The notes under the pieces: model-generated
What the model was told of the DNA's origin: nothing
Seen by the model: the letters and a program-made list of their open reading frames with translations, nothing else
Database searches by the model: none
Part shown: in pieces, positions 17,757-25,497 of the stretch
How positions within the stretch are numbered: position 1 is the stretch's first letter
How the letters are laid out: the number at the start of each line of letters is the position of its first letter
Position numbers and translations under genes: made by a program
Source: Larkinella terrae
GTDB lineage: Bacteria; Bacteroidota; Bacteroidia; Cytophagales; Spirosomataceae
DNA length: 64,000 nucleotides
Direction: 5' to 3'
Assembly: GCF_009668025.1 (NCBI RefSeq)
Contig: NZ_WJXZ01000009.1
Coordinates: 372,001-436,000, forward strand

Positions 17757-18380
17757 ATGCAAACTCCGCGCACTACGCCCAGCCGCTCCGCCAAGCGGGC
17801 GCATTACGATACCGAACGCATTTATTCCATTCTGGACGAAGCGTTATTTTGTACCATCAGTTACGCCATCGACGGGCAGCCCTGGTCAATTCCGACGGCT
17901 TTTGCGCGGGATGGCGATCAGCTTCTGATTCACGGATCGGTCGGGAGCCATTTCATCCGGGAAATTGAAAAAGGCATTCCGGTTTGCATTTCCGTCACGC
18001 TGCTCGACGGCCTGGTGCTGGCCAAATCCGGTTTCAGCCATTCTGTCAATTACCGCTCGGTGATCATTTTTGCCACTGCCCGAAAAGTGGAGGACCATGA
18101 CGAGAAAGTTACCGCCTTCGTTCTGATTACCAATAAATTGATTCCGAACCGCTGGGATGATCTGCGCAAGGAAACCGCCAGTGAAGTGCGTAAGACGACG
18201 GTTCTGGCGTTTTCGCTGGATGAGGCTTCCGCCAAAATCCGGACGGGCGGTCCCAATGACGAACCCGAGGATCGGGAGTTACCGATCTGGTCGGGGGTTA
18301 TTCCCCTCGAAACAGTTCGGCACGCGGCCATTCCCGACGAATCGAGCGTTTCCTTGCCCCTGCCCGATTATCTCCGCTGA
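17757..18380 (+). CDS. Pyridoxamine 5-phosphate oxidase family protein (FMN split barrel)
   Basis: This 207-residue protein matches the NimA-like or Pyridox_ox_2 branch of the superfamily: an initial helix with DTERIYSILDEALFCTISYA, then GQPWSIPTAFARDGDQLLIHG, GSHFIREIEKG, and the strand SVNYRSVIIFATARKVED. These small flavin-binding barrels may reduce or bind FMN, F420 or haem; true PdxH activity is unlikely from the sequence. Its place opposite a PLP-sensing MocR regulator with a shared palindromic operator suggests a link with vitamin B6 or amine metabolism, by inference. The next 100 bp downstream hold no gene. Confidence 0.85.
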   Translation: MQTPRTTPSRSAKRAHYDTERIYSILDEALFCTISYAIDGQPWSIPTAFARDGDQLLIHGSVGSHFIREIEKGIPVCISVTLLDGLVLAKSGFSHSVNYRSVIIFATARKVEDHDEKVTAFVLITNKLIPNRWDDLRKETASEVRKTTVLAFSLDEASAKIRTGGPNDEPEDRELPIWSGVIPLETVRHAAIPDESSVSLPLPDYLR

Positions 18381-18487
18381 GGAGCATTAAACAACAACAC
18401 GATTGAACAACGGTTCTGGTTTGAGTAGGAAATTTGCGTTCTTAGGCTTACAAGAAGTCCGGCGGTTTTCATCCTGACTTCTCCTTC

Positions 18488-18828
18488 ATGCTTTCCAGTG
18501 AAAACACTTCACCGGTCCAGCGGGCCAATTCCAAAACTAGAGTCGCCGGGATTTTCTGAAACAAGCCCCCGCACTGTCCGGTTTTCCGCTAAGTTTGCCG
18601 ACCCTGGCCGAACAGACCAGTAAGGGCTTTATGTGGCGCGCTATTGGCCTCGGCGATTGGTTGTTCGATGTTGATAATGACACCGATATTGCTAAAATCT
18701 TACCGGCGGTTTTAGCTCTGGTGAAAGACCCGAAAGCCGCCAAAGCCAAAGCTCTGAAAGGCAAAAAGTTTGTCAACCAGCGGCAACAGGAGACGACGGT
18801 GGTTTTGAAAAAAACGCTTTCCATTTGA
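18488..18828 (+). pseudogene. Frameshifted, internally deleted Tat-exported protein remnant
   Basis: An ATG at 18488 opens a frame (MLSSENTSPVQR) that stops at 18560. One frame over, from 18541, the sequence reads SRRDFLKQAPALSG, a near-perfect twin-arginine signal, followed by PLSLPTLA. A single-base shift between about 18525 and 18541 would join them. After the signal, only about 70 residues remain (from FMWRAIGLGDWLFD to VVLKKTLSI). They look like a C-terminal end, perhaps of a glycosyl- or pyruvyl-transferase-like protein, so the middle seems deleted. The 93-bp repeat cluster begins 50 bp downstream. Confidence 0.4.
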
Positions 18829-18877
18829 CCGAATTTGTCTCCGAATAGTAAGCACGACACCGCAACCACTAATCCAT

Positions 18878-19460
18878 CAAAAGCCCGAAGGGCTTTCCCG
18901 TGGATAACCCCGGATGCAATCCGGGGCCACCGACATCCCTGGACACACTCCATCGAATCCCACAACCCGCCAAAAGCCCGAAGGGCTTTCCCGTGGATAA
19001 CCCCGGATGCAATCCGGGGCCACCGACATCCCTGGACACACTCCATCGAATCCCACAACCCGCCAAAAGCCCGAAGGGTTTTCCCGTGGATAACCCCGGA
19101 TGCAATCCGGGGATACAAATGACCCAATTACTCGACAACCCCGAACGGGGTTGAATTATTGGTTCTCTATTAAGTCAACCCCGTTCGGGGTTGTCGTGGG
19201 GGCGATGGTGTCAGTAGCCCTGTGGGCCCGGATTGCATCCGGGGTTATCCACGGGAAAGCCCTTCAGGCTTTTGGCAGGTTGATGGCAGCGGTGGTGGCC
19301 AGGGGTGTCGGTGGCCCCGGATTGCATCCGGGGTTATCCATAAGGCAGCCCTTCGGGCTTTTGGCGGGTTGTGGGATTCGAAGGAGGGTGTCCAAGGGTG
19401 TCGGTGGCCCCTGATTGCATCCGGGGTAATCCATAGGGCAGCCCTTCGGGCTTTTGATAG
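18878..19460. repeat. 93-bp repeat cluster arranged as a large palindrome
   Basis: Three direct copies start at 18878, 18971 and 19064 (period exactly 93; the third is cut short near 19112). After a central hairpin at 19134-19195, three more copies follow in inverted orientation, with the word GATTGCATCCGGGG at 19231, 19320 and 19413. Each unit holds two small hairpins, AAAGCCCGAAGGGCTTT and CCCCGGATGCAATCCGGGG. The units lack stop codons in some frames on both strands, which creates spurious open frames. This repeat cluster fills the gene-free stretch 18829-19515. Confidence 0.9.
19134..19195. repeat. Central hairpin of the 93-bp repeat cluster
   Basis: GACAACCCCGAACGGGGTTG and on (19134-19154) pairs perfectly over 21 nt with 19175-19195 around a 20-nt AT-rich loop. 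Each arm contains a shorter palindrome, CAACCCCGAACGGGGTTG. It is the axis of symmetry between direct and inverted 93-bp copies. Confidence 0.85.
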
Positions 19461-19515
19461 GCTTTAGGTTGGAGGCTTCTCGGTGCGAAGTGAGGCAGGT
19501 GCGGTTTTTGGCGTT

Positions 19516-20412
19516 TTAGTCAGACTTTGGGGCGCCAACCAACTTGAGTAAATCCTGGTAGATGAGGTTATTTTTCCAGAATAACTGTGCCACCATACCG
19601 ACGTGTTTTTTGCCCGGAAAAACTTTGTACTCGTGCTTCACGCCCAATTCCAGCAGTCGCTGGTGAAATTTCTGCGTACTTCTGATGATGCCCGGATACG
19701 TCCGGCTGCCGGTATAAAGCAGGATCGGCGGACCCGCGGCCGTAACCTGATAAAGTGCGGACATGGCGCGCCAGACCGTCGAATCGGTGCTGAACGGAAC
19801 GAGGTATTGCTCATCGCCGGGAAACTCCATTTTCTTTAAGTAATCGAACATATCCAGCCCGGCGGGGTCGTCGAGAATAGCGCCTTTCACGGCGTTGAAG
19901 GGTAGTTTCCATTTTTCAAGAAGCTGACGGTCTGTGGCTACCAAAGCCGCCAGACCACCACCGGCGGAATGCCCCATGACGAAAATCCGGTTGGGGTCAC
20001 CACCGTATTCGCCAATGTGCTGGGTCGTCCACAAAACCGCCCGGGCGCAATCGTCGGCCATCGCCGGAACCCGAACCGCCGGAGAAAGACGGTAATTGAT
20101 CAAGACGGCCACCACGCCCTGTTTTGCCAGTCGCCGACCAATAAACGCATACAAGTTTTTGCTGCCGCTATCCCAATTACCGCCGTGAATAAAAATCACG
20201 ACTGGCCGCAACTGAGCGGTTTTCTGGTTTGGCGCGTAGACGTCAAGCACGTGCCGCTCGGCGCTAAACTCTGGCGAATTGGGGGAAAGGTACGGAATGT
20301 CGTTGGTTCGTTCGCTGGGCCGGGCAATCGAGTATTCGTTGATCAAAAAAAGCAACGCGGTCAGGACGAGCAGTGCGGTCGGAATTTGCCAGAGAAAACG
20401 AAGCCAGGACAT
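19516..20412 (-). CDS. Membrane-anchored alpha/beta hydrolase (BD-FAE / HSL-like esterase)
   Basis: This 298-residue protein has an N-terminal transmembrane helix at about 8-27. The oxyanion motif HGGNWDSGS starts at residue 76, and the nucleophile elbow GHSAGGG places Ser149. DDPAGLD and the late GKKHVGM segment supply the likely Asp and His. The HGG plus GHSAGG pair is typical of carboxylesterases of the hormone-sensitive lipase and bacterial dienelactone/kynurenine formamidase type. The substrate is unknown. It follows the AraC regulator gene by 11 bp on the same strand, so it may be the last member of the 23.0-19.5 kb transcription unit. Confidence 0.85.
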   Translation of the reverse strand: MSWLRFLWQIPTALLVLTALLFLINEYSIARPSERTNDIPYLSPNSPEFSAERHVLDVYAPNQKTAQLRPVVIFIHGGNWDSGSKNLYAFIGRRLAKQGVVAVLINYRLSPAVRVPAMADDCARAVLWTTQHIGEYGGDPNRIFVMGHSAGGGLAALVATDRQLLEKWKLPFNAVKGAILDDPAGLDMFDYLKKMEFPGDEQYLVPFSTDSTVWRAMSALYQVTAAGPPILLYTGSRTYPGIIRSTQKFHQRLLELGVKHEYKVFPGKKHVGMVAQLFWKNNLIYQDLLKLVGAPKSD

Positions 20413-20423
20413 TGGCGTTTGAA

Positions 20424-21227
20424 TTAAATTTTGGAAGGAGCCATTCCGTACGCCTTTTTAAAAGCAAATGAAAAATGGGACAGGTCTTCAAATCCCAGTT
20501 CCAGATACACATCGGAAGGAGCTTTGCCTTTTTCCTTGATCAGGAAATACGCTTCCTGCAACCTTCGGTGAAGCAACCAGCGGCTGGGTGACGAGTGAAA
20601 TATTTTTTCAAAATCCCGCTTAAATGTAGCTAAACTTCGTCCGGTTAAATACGCAAACCGCTTCAATTCGACATTAAAATGAAAGTTTTTATTCATAAAC
20701 CCTTCCAGATCAATTTTACCGGGTTCCGCAAAATCGAAAAGGACATTCTTTAATTCGGGATTAGCCTGCAAGATAATCAGAATGGCTTCTTTTAATTTTA
20801 ACGCTTGCAGACTTGCCGGTATACTTTCACTCCCCTGTAAATACGGCATCAACGAATTCATATAACTTTGATAAAGCGGATTGTAATTGAGGTTTAAAAC
20901 CGCATCATCATTTTTATTTCCTTCGGGTTCGATACCGTATTCCAAACTAAAATTACGTAAGGTTTCCTGATCCAAGTAAAGCGAAAGCGATTTAAATTCA
21001 CCATTATCCGGTGGAGTTTTGTTAAATTTAACCAGGTGATTCCGTTTGCAGAAACGAATAGCTCCTTCATTAAATACGTACTCCTTATTGCCATCATTCA
21101 TGACGAGTGTTCCCGCTATCTGATAACTTAAAATGTGTTCGGGAATAAACTGTTCCCCTTCGCGGCTTCTCGTGTAATAGCAGTTATAAACAATCTGCGG
21201 AGATTTAACCGCTTCCCGGTTTTCCAT
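20424..21227 (-). CDS. AraC family transcriptional regulator
   Basis: I start at the ATG at 21227 (MENREAVKSPQ), giving 267 residues; a TTG start 22 codons upstream would abut the previous gene. The N-terminal 150 residues form a cupin-like sensor arm. The C-terminal 100 carry two helix-turn-helix units (RSLATFKRDFEKIFHSSPSR and DVYLELGFEDLSHFSFAFKK), ending YGMAPSKI. It lies between two SDR genes upstream and an esterase gene downstream on the same strand and may regulate them. A hairpin with a T-run precedes it, so it may be partly separated from the SDR genes. Confidence 0.85.
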   Translation of the reverse strand: MENREAVKSPQIVYNCYYTRSREGEQFIPEHILSYQIAGTLVMNDGNKEYVFNEGAIRFCKRNHLVKFNKTPPDNGEFKSLSLYLDQETLRNFSLEYGIEPEGNKNDDAVLNLNYNPLYQSYMNSLMPYLQGSESIPASLQALKLKEAILIILQANPELKNVLFDFAEPGKIDLEGFMNKNFHFNVELKRFAYLTGRSLATFKRDFEKIFHSSPSRWLLHRRLQEAYFLIKEKGKAPSDVYLELGFEDLSHFSFAFKKAYGMAPSKI

Positions 21228-21240
21228 AGGTAAATCGTCA

Positions 21241-21280
21241 GAAAAAATCAGAGATGTTCTACGTAGGTAAAACATCCCTG
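21241..21280 (-). terminator. Probable terminator between SDR and AraC genes
   Basis: On the minus strand, AGGGATGTTTTACCTACGTA and on folds back on itself (GATGTT/AACATC with an inner CTACGTAG palindrome) and is followed by GATTTTTTC. It lies 14 bp past the SDR stop at 21294, inside the AraC 5-prime leader. Confidence 0.55.
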
Positions 21281-21293
21281 AATCAAAATTCAA

Positions 21294-22142
21294 TCAATTG
21301 ACTGGTAAAAATTTTGTGTAACTCGAGCGGATGAAATTGACATATTCCTGATCAGGAAGGTGCGCCCTGGCAGATAGCCTCTTCTTAAAATCTTCATTAC
21401 CAATTATATACCGAAGTGTATCCGAACCATCGGTTGCGGCTTCATAAATCACATCTGCCACTTGCCCGGCGGATACCAGACGGTGGGCAACCAATTCTCC
21501 GAACATCTTACCCGATGCCTCCAGAAAGGTATTGTAATCTGTCAATGTCGGATCATGGGCAAATTGTTCACGGGTGACGTTGCTGAAATTCGTCTCCGTG
21601 CCACCCGGTTCGATGATTTTCACCTTGATGTTCAACGGTGCCAGTTCAAAGGAAAGGGATTCTGAAAATCCCTCCAGCGCGAATTTAGAGGCCGCGTAGA
21701 GAGAAATCAACGGCAAGGTAAACCGTCCGGCACCCGAACTAATGTTGAGAATTAAACCGGATTTCTGCCGGCGAAAGTGGGGAAGTAACGCCCGAATTAC
21801 GTTCATTACGCCGAACACATTGACATCAAATTGTTGGTAAATCTGCTCCGGATTAGTGGCTTCGAAGATTCCGTTCTGACCGTAACCCGCATTATTAATC
21901 ACCGCATCTATTTTACCGAACCGATCCATTCCTGCCTGAATAGCCGACTCAATTGTAGCCGGTTTTTGCACATTCAGTTTGGCAATTAAAATCATTGGAA
22001 ATTTCGTCAGTTCTTCTTCTTTTTCCGGATTCCGCATTGTTGCGATGACATTCCAGCCTTCATTCGCAAATTTCAGCGCGGCCGCTTTTCCGATTCCGGA
22101 AGATGCTCCGGTAATCAGGATGGTTTTATTCAGACTTTGCAT
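21294..22142 (-). CDS. SDR family oxidoreductase
   Basis: This is a 282-residue classical SDR: TGASSGIG at 11-18, NNAGYG at about 83-88, Ser near 136, Tyr149 and Lys153 (YAASK). An acidic D is absent after the second strand, where MRNPEKEE is seen, which suggests NADP(H). The length and the C-terminal region (RYIIGNEDFKKRL) fit the group of proteins resembling retinol or 17-beta-hydroxysteroid dehydrogenases. The next gene upstream is a second SDR of the same subgroup; the two look like an old tandem duplication. They end close to the AraC regulator that probably controls them. Confidence 0.87.
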   Translation of the reverse strand: MQSLNKTILITGASSGIGKAAALKFANEGWNVIATMRNPEKEEELTKFPMILIAKLNVQKPATIESAIQAGMDRFGKIDAVINNAGYGQNGIFEATNPEQIYQQFDVNVFGVMNVIRALLPHFRRQKSGLILNISSGAGRFTLPLISLYAASKFALEGFSESLSFELAPLNIKVKIIEPGGTETNFSNVTREQFAHDPTLTDYNTFLEASGKMFGELVAHRLVSAGQVADVIYEAATDGSDTLRYIIGNEDFKKRLSARAHLPDQEYVNFIRSSYTKFLPVN

Positions 22143-22167
22143 ACTAATTCTGGTGTGTGATGGTGTG

Positions 22168-23049
22168 TTACTTTTCGTTCAAAATGGTTTGTCCCAGCGA
22201 AGTGGCCAAAAAATCCTCCGCTTCGTCGTGATCGGTTGAAAGGCTGACCGGCATCCATTTTTCCAATTCGGCCATCCGGGCCACGTCGGCCTGTTTGAGA
22301 ATTCCGACCGCTTCACTTCCCAAAACCAGATGAATCGGCGGTTCGGGATGTTCAGCAAGTTCAACCATTACCTGAGCGGCTTTTTCGGGATCACCGACCG
22401 GCACAAACTGGCCACTTTTAATAAATTCAATCCGTTGACCAACGGTCGTTTCGTAGCCCTCGACCTGAGCGGCATACGTCATGGAATCGCCCGCCCAATC
22501 GGTCCGAAAACCGCCGGGTTCAACGCTGGTTACGTGTATGCCGAGGGGAGCAACTTCCTTAGCCAGAGCTTCGGTAAAGCCGCCCAGACCGAACTTAGCC
22601 GCCTGATACATCGTCAAGCCCGGATTACCCACGCGACCGCCCACCGAACTGATTTGCAAAATCCGCCCGGATCGTTGCCGACGCATATGCGGCAAAACCG
22701 CCCGGGTGATTTCAATGGGAGCATACAGATTCGTTTCGAGCTGACTCCGCACCTGCTCCACCGTAAAGGCTTCGGCCGCTCCAATAATCCCAAAACCGGC
22801 ATTATTCACCAGCACATCGATCCGCCCGAAATGAGAAACCGCTTCGTCAACGGCCTGATGAACCTGCTCATACTGAACTACATCCAGTCTTATCGGATAA
22901 ATCTGACCGGGATATTTTAAAACCAAATCATCAAGGGCACTTATGTTTCGGGCCGTGGCTGCCACCCGATCGCCTTTTGCCAAAACCGCTTCCGTCAAAC
23001 TGCGTCCCAATCCACGAGAGCTTCCGGTAATAAACCAAACTTTTGTCAT
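22168..23049 (-). CDS. SDR family oxidoreductase
   Basis: The start is the ATG at 23049 (MTKVWFITG), with an in-frame extension of eight codons ignored. The 293-residue protein has TGSSRGLG at 7-14, NNAGFG, SSVGGRVG and YQAAK as the catalytic Tyr-Lys pair. It is parallel in layout to the 21294-22142 SDR (LxxNxxAPIEITRAVLPHMRRQRSG against the shared LPHFRRQKSG), supporting duplication. It is the first gene of the unit SDR-SDR-AraC-esterase. Its substrate is not evident. Upstream, 23050-23254 holds a promoter region and a long hairpin. Confidence 0.87.
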   Translation of the reverse strand: MTKVWFITGSSRGLGRSLTEAVLAKGDRVAATARNISALDDLVLKYPGQIYPIRLDVVQYEQVHQAVDEAVSHFGRIDVLVNNAGFGIIGAAEAFTVEQVRSQLETNLYAPIEITRAVLPHMRRQRSGRILQISSVGGRVGNPGLTMYQAAKFGLGGFTEALAKEVAPLGIHVTSVEPGGFRTDWAGDSMTYAAQVEGYETTVGQRIEFIKSGQFVPVGDPEKAAQVMVELAEHPEPPIHLVLGSEAVGILKQADVARMAELEKWMPVSLSTDHDEAEDFLATSLGQTILNEK

Positions 23050-23159
23050 TGCCTTTATTTTTATTTTTGACAAAGGTCGGCAGAAACGACACGTTCCACT
23101 TTGTTGAAACGCTCAAAGGTGGTTTGTTGGAAAGCTCAATATTTAAAGAATGGTTTTTT

Positions 23160-23259
23160 ATGGCTGGATGGCTAAATGGTTAAAAATGGATGGCTGACGC
23201 GTTCATAAGCGTGCGTCAGCCATCCATTTTTAACCGTTCAAACCATCCAACCATTTAAA
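23160..23259. repeat. Long hairpin, TAAATGGTTAAAAATGG family, copy 1
   Basis: Its core is a perfect 21-bp stem, TTAAAAATGGATGGCTGACG and C (23180-23200) with 23213-23233. Imperfect pairing extends outward to about 23160 and 23259. The loop region reads GCGTTCATAAGCGTGC. A second copy at 28728-28818 has the same flank orientation but the loop sequence inverted. It sits between the pgl stop codon and the SDR promoter. Confidence 0.85.
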
Positions 23260-23983
23260 TTTGAGCAGCCGCCGATTTATCCAGAAACCAATGCACATCG
23301 CCTTCGGCGGAACGGATGAGTTGGGCGGGGTGGTTTTCGATGTCTTTGGTGCCGTTGAGGACGGATGCGACGGCTTCGGCTTTGCCCGAACCGTACACCA
23401 GAAACGCCAGTTGGTACGCCAGATTGATTAGCGGGGCGGTCATCGAAATGCGGTAAACATTCTGGTCAGGCAGAAAAACCGCCTTGACTGACACGGACGT
23501 ATCGTGCAAAATGGGCGTGTGCGGAAACAGCGAAGCCGTATGCGAATTGTCGCCCAAACCCAGCAAAACCAGATCAAATCGAACCTGTTCGGCCTGGTAC
23601 CGCTTCCGAATGGCTTCGGTGTATTTTTCGGCGGCCTCGTCTGGCGGCAGGCTGGTATCGACCGTAAAAATGTTTTCCGCTGGAATACGCAGCGGATCAA
23701 ATAAGGCTTTTTTCACCATCAGCGCATTGCTGTCCGGATCGTCGGCGGGAACATAGCGTTCGTCACCAAAGAAAAAATCGACTTTTTTCCAGTTCACCCG
23801 GCTGCTGTAATCGGGCGAAGCGAGCAGTTCATACAGTTTTTTCGGCGAACTCCCACCCGACAGCGCCACCGAAAACCGCCCGGTTTCGGCAATTGATTCG
23901 GTGGCCGTCCGGACAAAAAAGTCGGCCAACGCCAGGACGGTGGCGTCGGCCGTTTCAGAAATATGCAGAATGGGCTGGCTCAT
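23255..23983 (-). CDS. pgl: 6-phosphogluconolactonase
   Basis: This enzyme hydrolyses 6-phospho-D-glucono-1,5-lactone to 6-phosphogluconate in the cytosol. The 242-residue size, ALSGGSSPKKLYELL near the N-terminus, FFGDERYVPADDPDSN in the middle and GLGDNSHTASLFPHTP identify the NagB-like DevB-type family; the basic and acidic active-site residues in these motifs are intact. Its ATG overlaps the zwf stop codon by one base (TGATG), so translation should be coupled. It is the last gene of the pentose phosphate cluster and is followed by a long hairpin. Confidence 0.95.
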   Translation of the reverse strand: MSQPILHISETADATVLALADFFVRTATESIAETGRFSVALSGGSSPKKLYELLASPDYSSRVNWKKVDFFFGDERYVPADDPDSNALMVKKALFDPLRIPAENIFTVDTSLPPDEAAEKYTEAIRKRYQAEQVRFDLVLLGLGDNSHTASLFPHTPILHDTSVSVKAVFLPDQNVYRISMTAPLINLAYQLAFLVYGSGKAEAVASVLNGTKDIENHPAQLIRSAEGDVHWFLDKSAAAQI

Positions 23984-25497
23984 CAGTGTTTCCCGTTAAG
24001 CGGCAGCGTAAACCAGTGAAAACCGTCCTGCGCAATCAACGCTTCCGCGTTTTCGGGGCCCCACGAACCGGCGGGGTAATTCGGGAAGCTCAGGCTTTTC
24101 TTGCTTTCCCAGGCGTGCAAAATCGGCATGATCAGGTCCCAGGCGGCTTCCACCTGATCGCTCCGCATGAACAGCGTCTGGTCGCCCAGCATCGTGTCGA
24201 GCAACAGGGTTTCGTAAGCTTCGGGCGGTTTTCCGTGGTAGGTGCCGCTGTAATCGAACACCAGATCCACCGGATTCAGCGTCATGTCCAGCCCCGGCCG
24301 TTTGGCCTGCATCTGCAAGCGAATGCTCATTTCGGGCTGAATGCTGAAAACCAGACGGTTTTGCTGCCAGTTTTCGGCGGCTTCGGACGGAAAAATCGAG
24401 TGCGGAATGTTCTTGAACTGAATCGAAATCACCGAGGCCGACTGGCTCAAATGTTTGCCGGTGCGGAGGTAAAACGGGACATCCTGCCAGCGCCAGTTGT
24501 CGACAAAAAACTTCACGGCGGCAAAGGTTTCGGTGTTCGATTCGGGATTCACTTCCGGCTCGTCGCGATAGCCCGGTACTTCCTTGCCTTCGATCCAGCC
24601 GTGGCCGTATTGCCCCCGAACGGCCGAAAACCGGATCGCGTCGGCGTCGAACCGACGCATGGATTTAAGAACGTCCACCCGGCGGTTCCGGATTTCGTCG
24701 GCGTCCAGGTTGATCGGCGGTTCCATCGCAATCAGACAGAGCAACTGTAAAATGTGGTTCTGCACCATGTCGCGCATCGCTCCGGCGCCGTCGTAGTAAC
24801 CGCCCCGATCTTCGACGCCCAGTTGTTCGGTGACCGAAATCTGGACGTGATCGATGTAATTGCGGTTCCAGATCGGCTCGAGCAGGGCATTGGCAAACCG
24901 GAACGCCATGATGTTCTGTACGGTTTCCTTGCCCAGATAATGGTCGATCCGGTAAATCTGTTTTTCGTCGAAAATGCCCTGCAACAGCTTATTCAGGGCT
25001 TTTGCCGACTCCAGATCGTGGCCGAACGGTTTTTCAATCACAATCCGGGTGCGATCCATGCCTTCTTTCGGGCATTTTTTCGCAATGTTATCCGCAATGA
25101 TCGGAAAGAAATTCGGCGCAACAGCCAGGTAATAAATCAGGTCGGCTTTCTCGTTCCAGGCGGTTTCGTACGACTCAATCCGTGACCCCAGTTCCTGGTA
25201 CGTTTTGGTGTCTTTCAGATCCGAAACCTGGTAATAAATGTTCGGGCTGAAGGCGTCCCATTGCTCTTTTTGAGCTTTTCCGCTGCGCGAAAATAGGTTG
25301 ACACCTTCCAGCAATTTTTCCCGAAACTCCTCGTCACTGAGTTTCGTGCGGCCGGTTCCCACGATCGAAAAATGGTCGGGCATCCAGCCGTCTAAGTAGA
25401 GGTTGTACAGGGCCGGAGCCAGTTTTCGCCAGGCCAGATCGCCGGTTCCACCAAAAATGATGAACACGGTTGGCTGCGGTTTACTCGTTGATTTCAT
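23983..25497 (-). CDS. zwf: Glucose-6-phosphate 1-dehydrogenase
   Basis: This enzyme oxidises glucose 6-phosphate to the 6-phosphogluconolactone and reduces NADP+, the entry step of the oxidative pentose phosphate pathway. The 504-residue protein has the nucleotide motif GGTGDLAWRKL (from residue 16), EKPFGHDLESA and the active-site motif RIDHYLGK (183-190), with the catalytic His in IDHYLG. Its start overlaps the gnd stop codon by four bases (ATGA) and its stop overlaps the pgl start, so gnd, zwf and pgl are translationally coupled. Confidence 0.97.
   Translation of the reverse strand: MKSTSKPQPTVFIIFGGTGDLAWRKLAPALYNLYLDGWMPDHFSIVGTGRTKLSDEEFREKLLEGVNLFSRSGKAQKEQWDAFSPNIYYQVSDLKDTKTYQELGSRIESYETAWNEKADLIYYLAVAPNFFPIIADNIAKKCPKEGMDRTRIVIEKPFGHDLESAKALNKLLQGIFDEKQIYRIDHYLGKETVQNIMAFRFANALLEPIWNRNYIDHVQISVTEQLGVEDRGGYYDGAGAMRDMVQNHILQLLCLIAMEPPINLDADEIRNRRVDVLKSMRRFDADAIRFSAVRGQYGHGWIEGKEVPGYRDEPEVNPESNTETFAAVKFFVDNWRWQDVPFYLRTGKHLSQSASVISIQFKNIPHSIFPSEAAENWQQNRLVFSIQPEMSIRLQMQAKRPGLDMTLNPVDLVFDYSGTYHGKPPEAYETLLLDTMLGDQTLFMRSDQVEAAWDLIMPILHAWESKKSLSFPNYPAGSWGPENAEALIAQDGFHWFTLPLNGKH

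Noticed and set aside
18878-19112. Possible CRISPR-like array
   Set aside because: The units are 93 bp and almost identical over their whole length, with no variable spacers and no cas genes.
18835-19467. Several open frames on both strands with repeated phrases such as ASGVIHGKALRAF and GLHPGLSTGKPFGLL
   Set aside because: They are translations of the 93-bp DNA repeats. The same peptide repeats appear on both strands and in inverted copies, with no signal, start context or conserved end, so they are not genes.
23893-24750. 285-codon plus-strand open frame across pgl and zwf
   Set aside because: It overlaps two unmistakable enzyme genes on the other strand.
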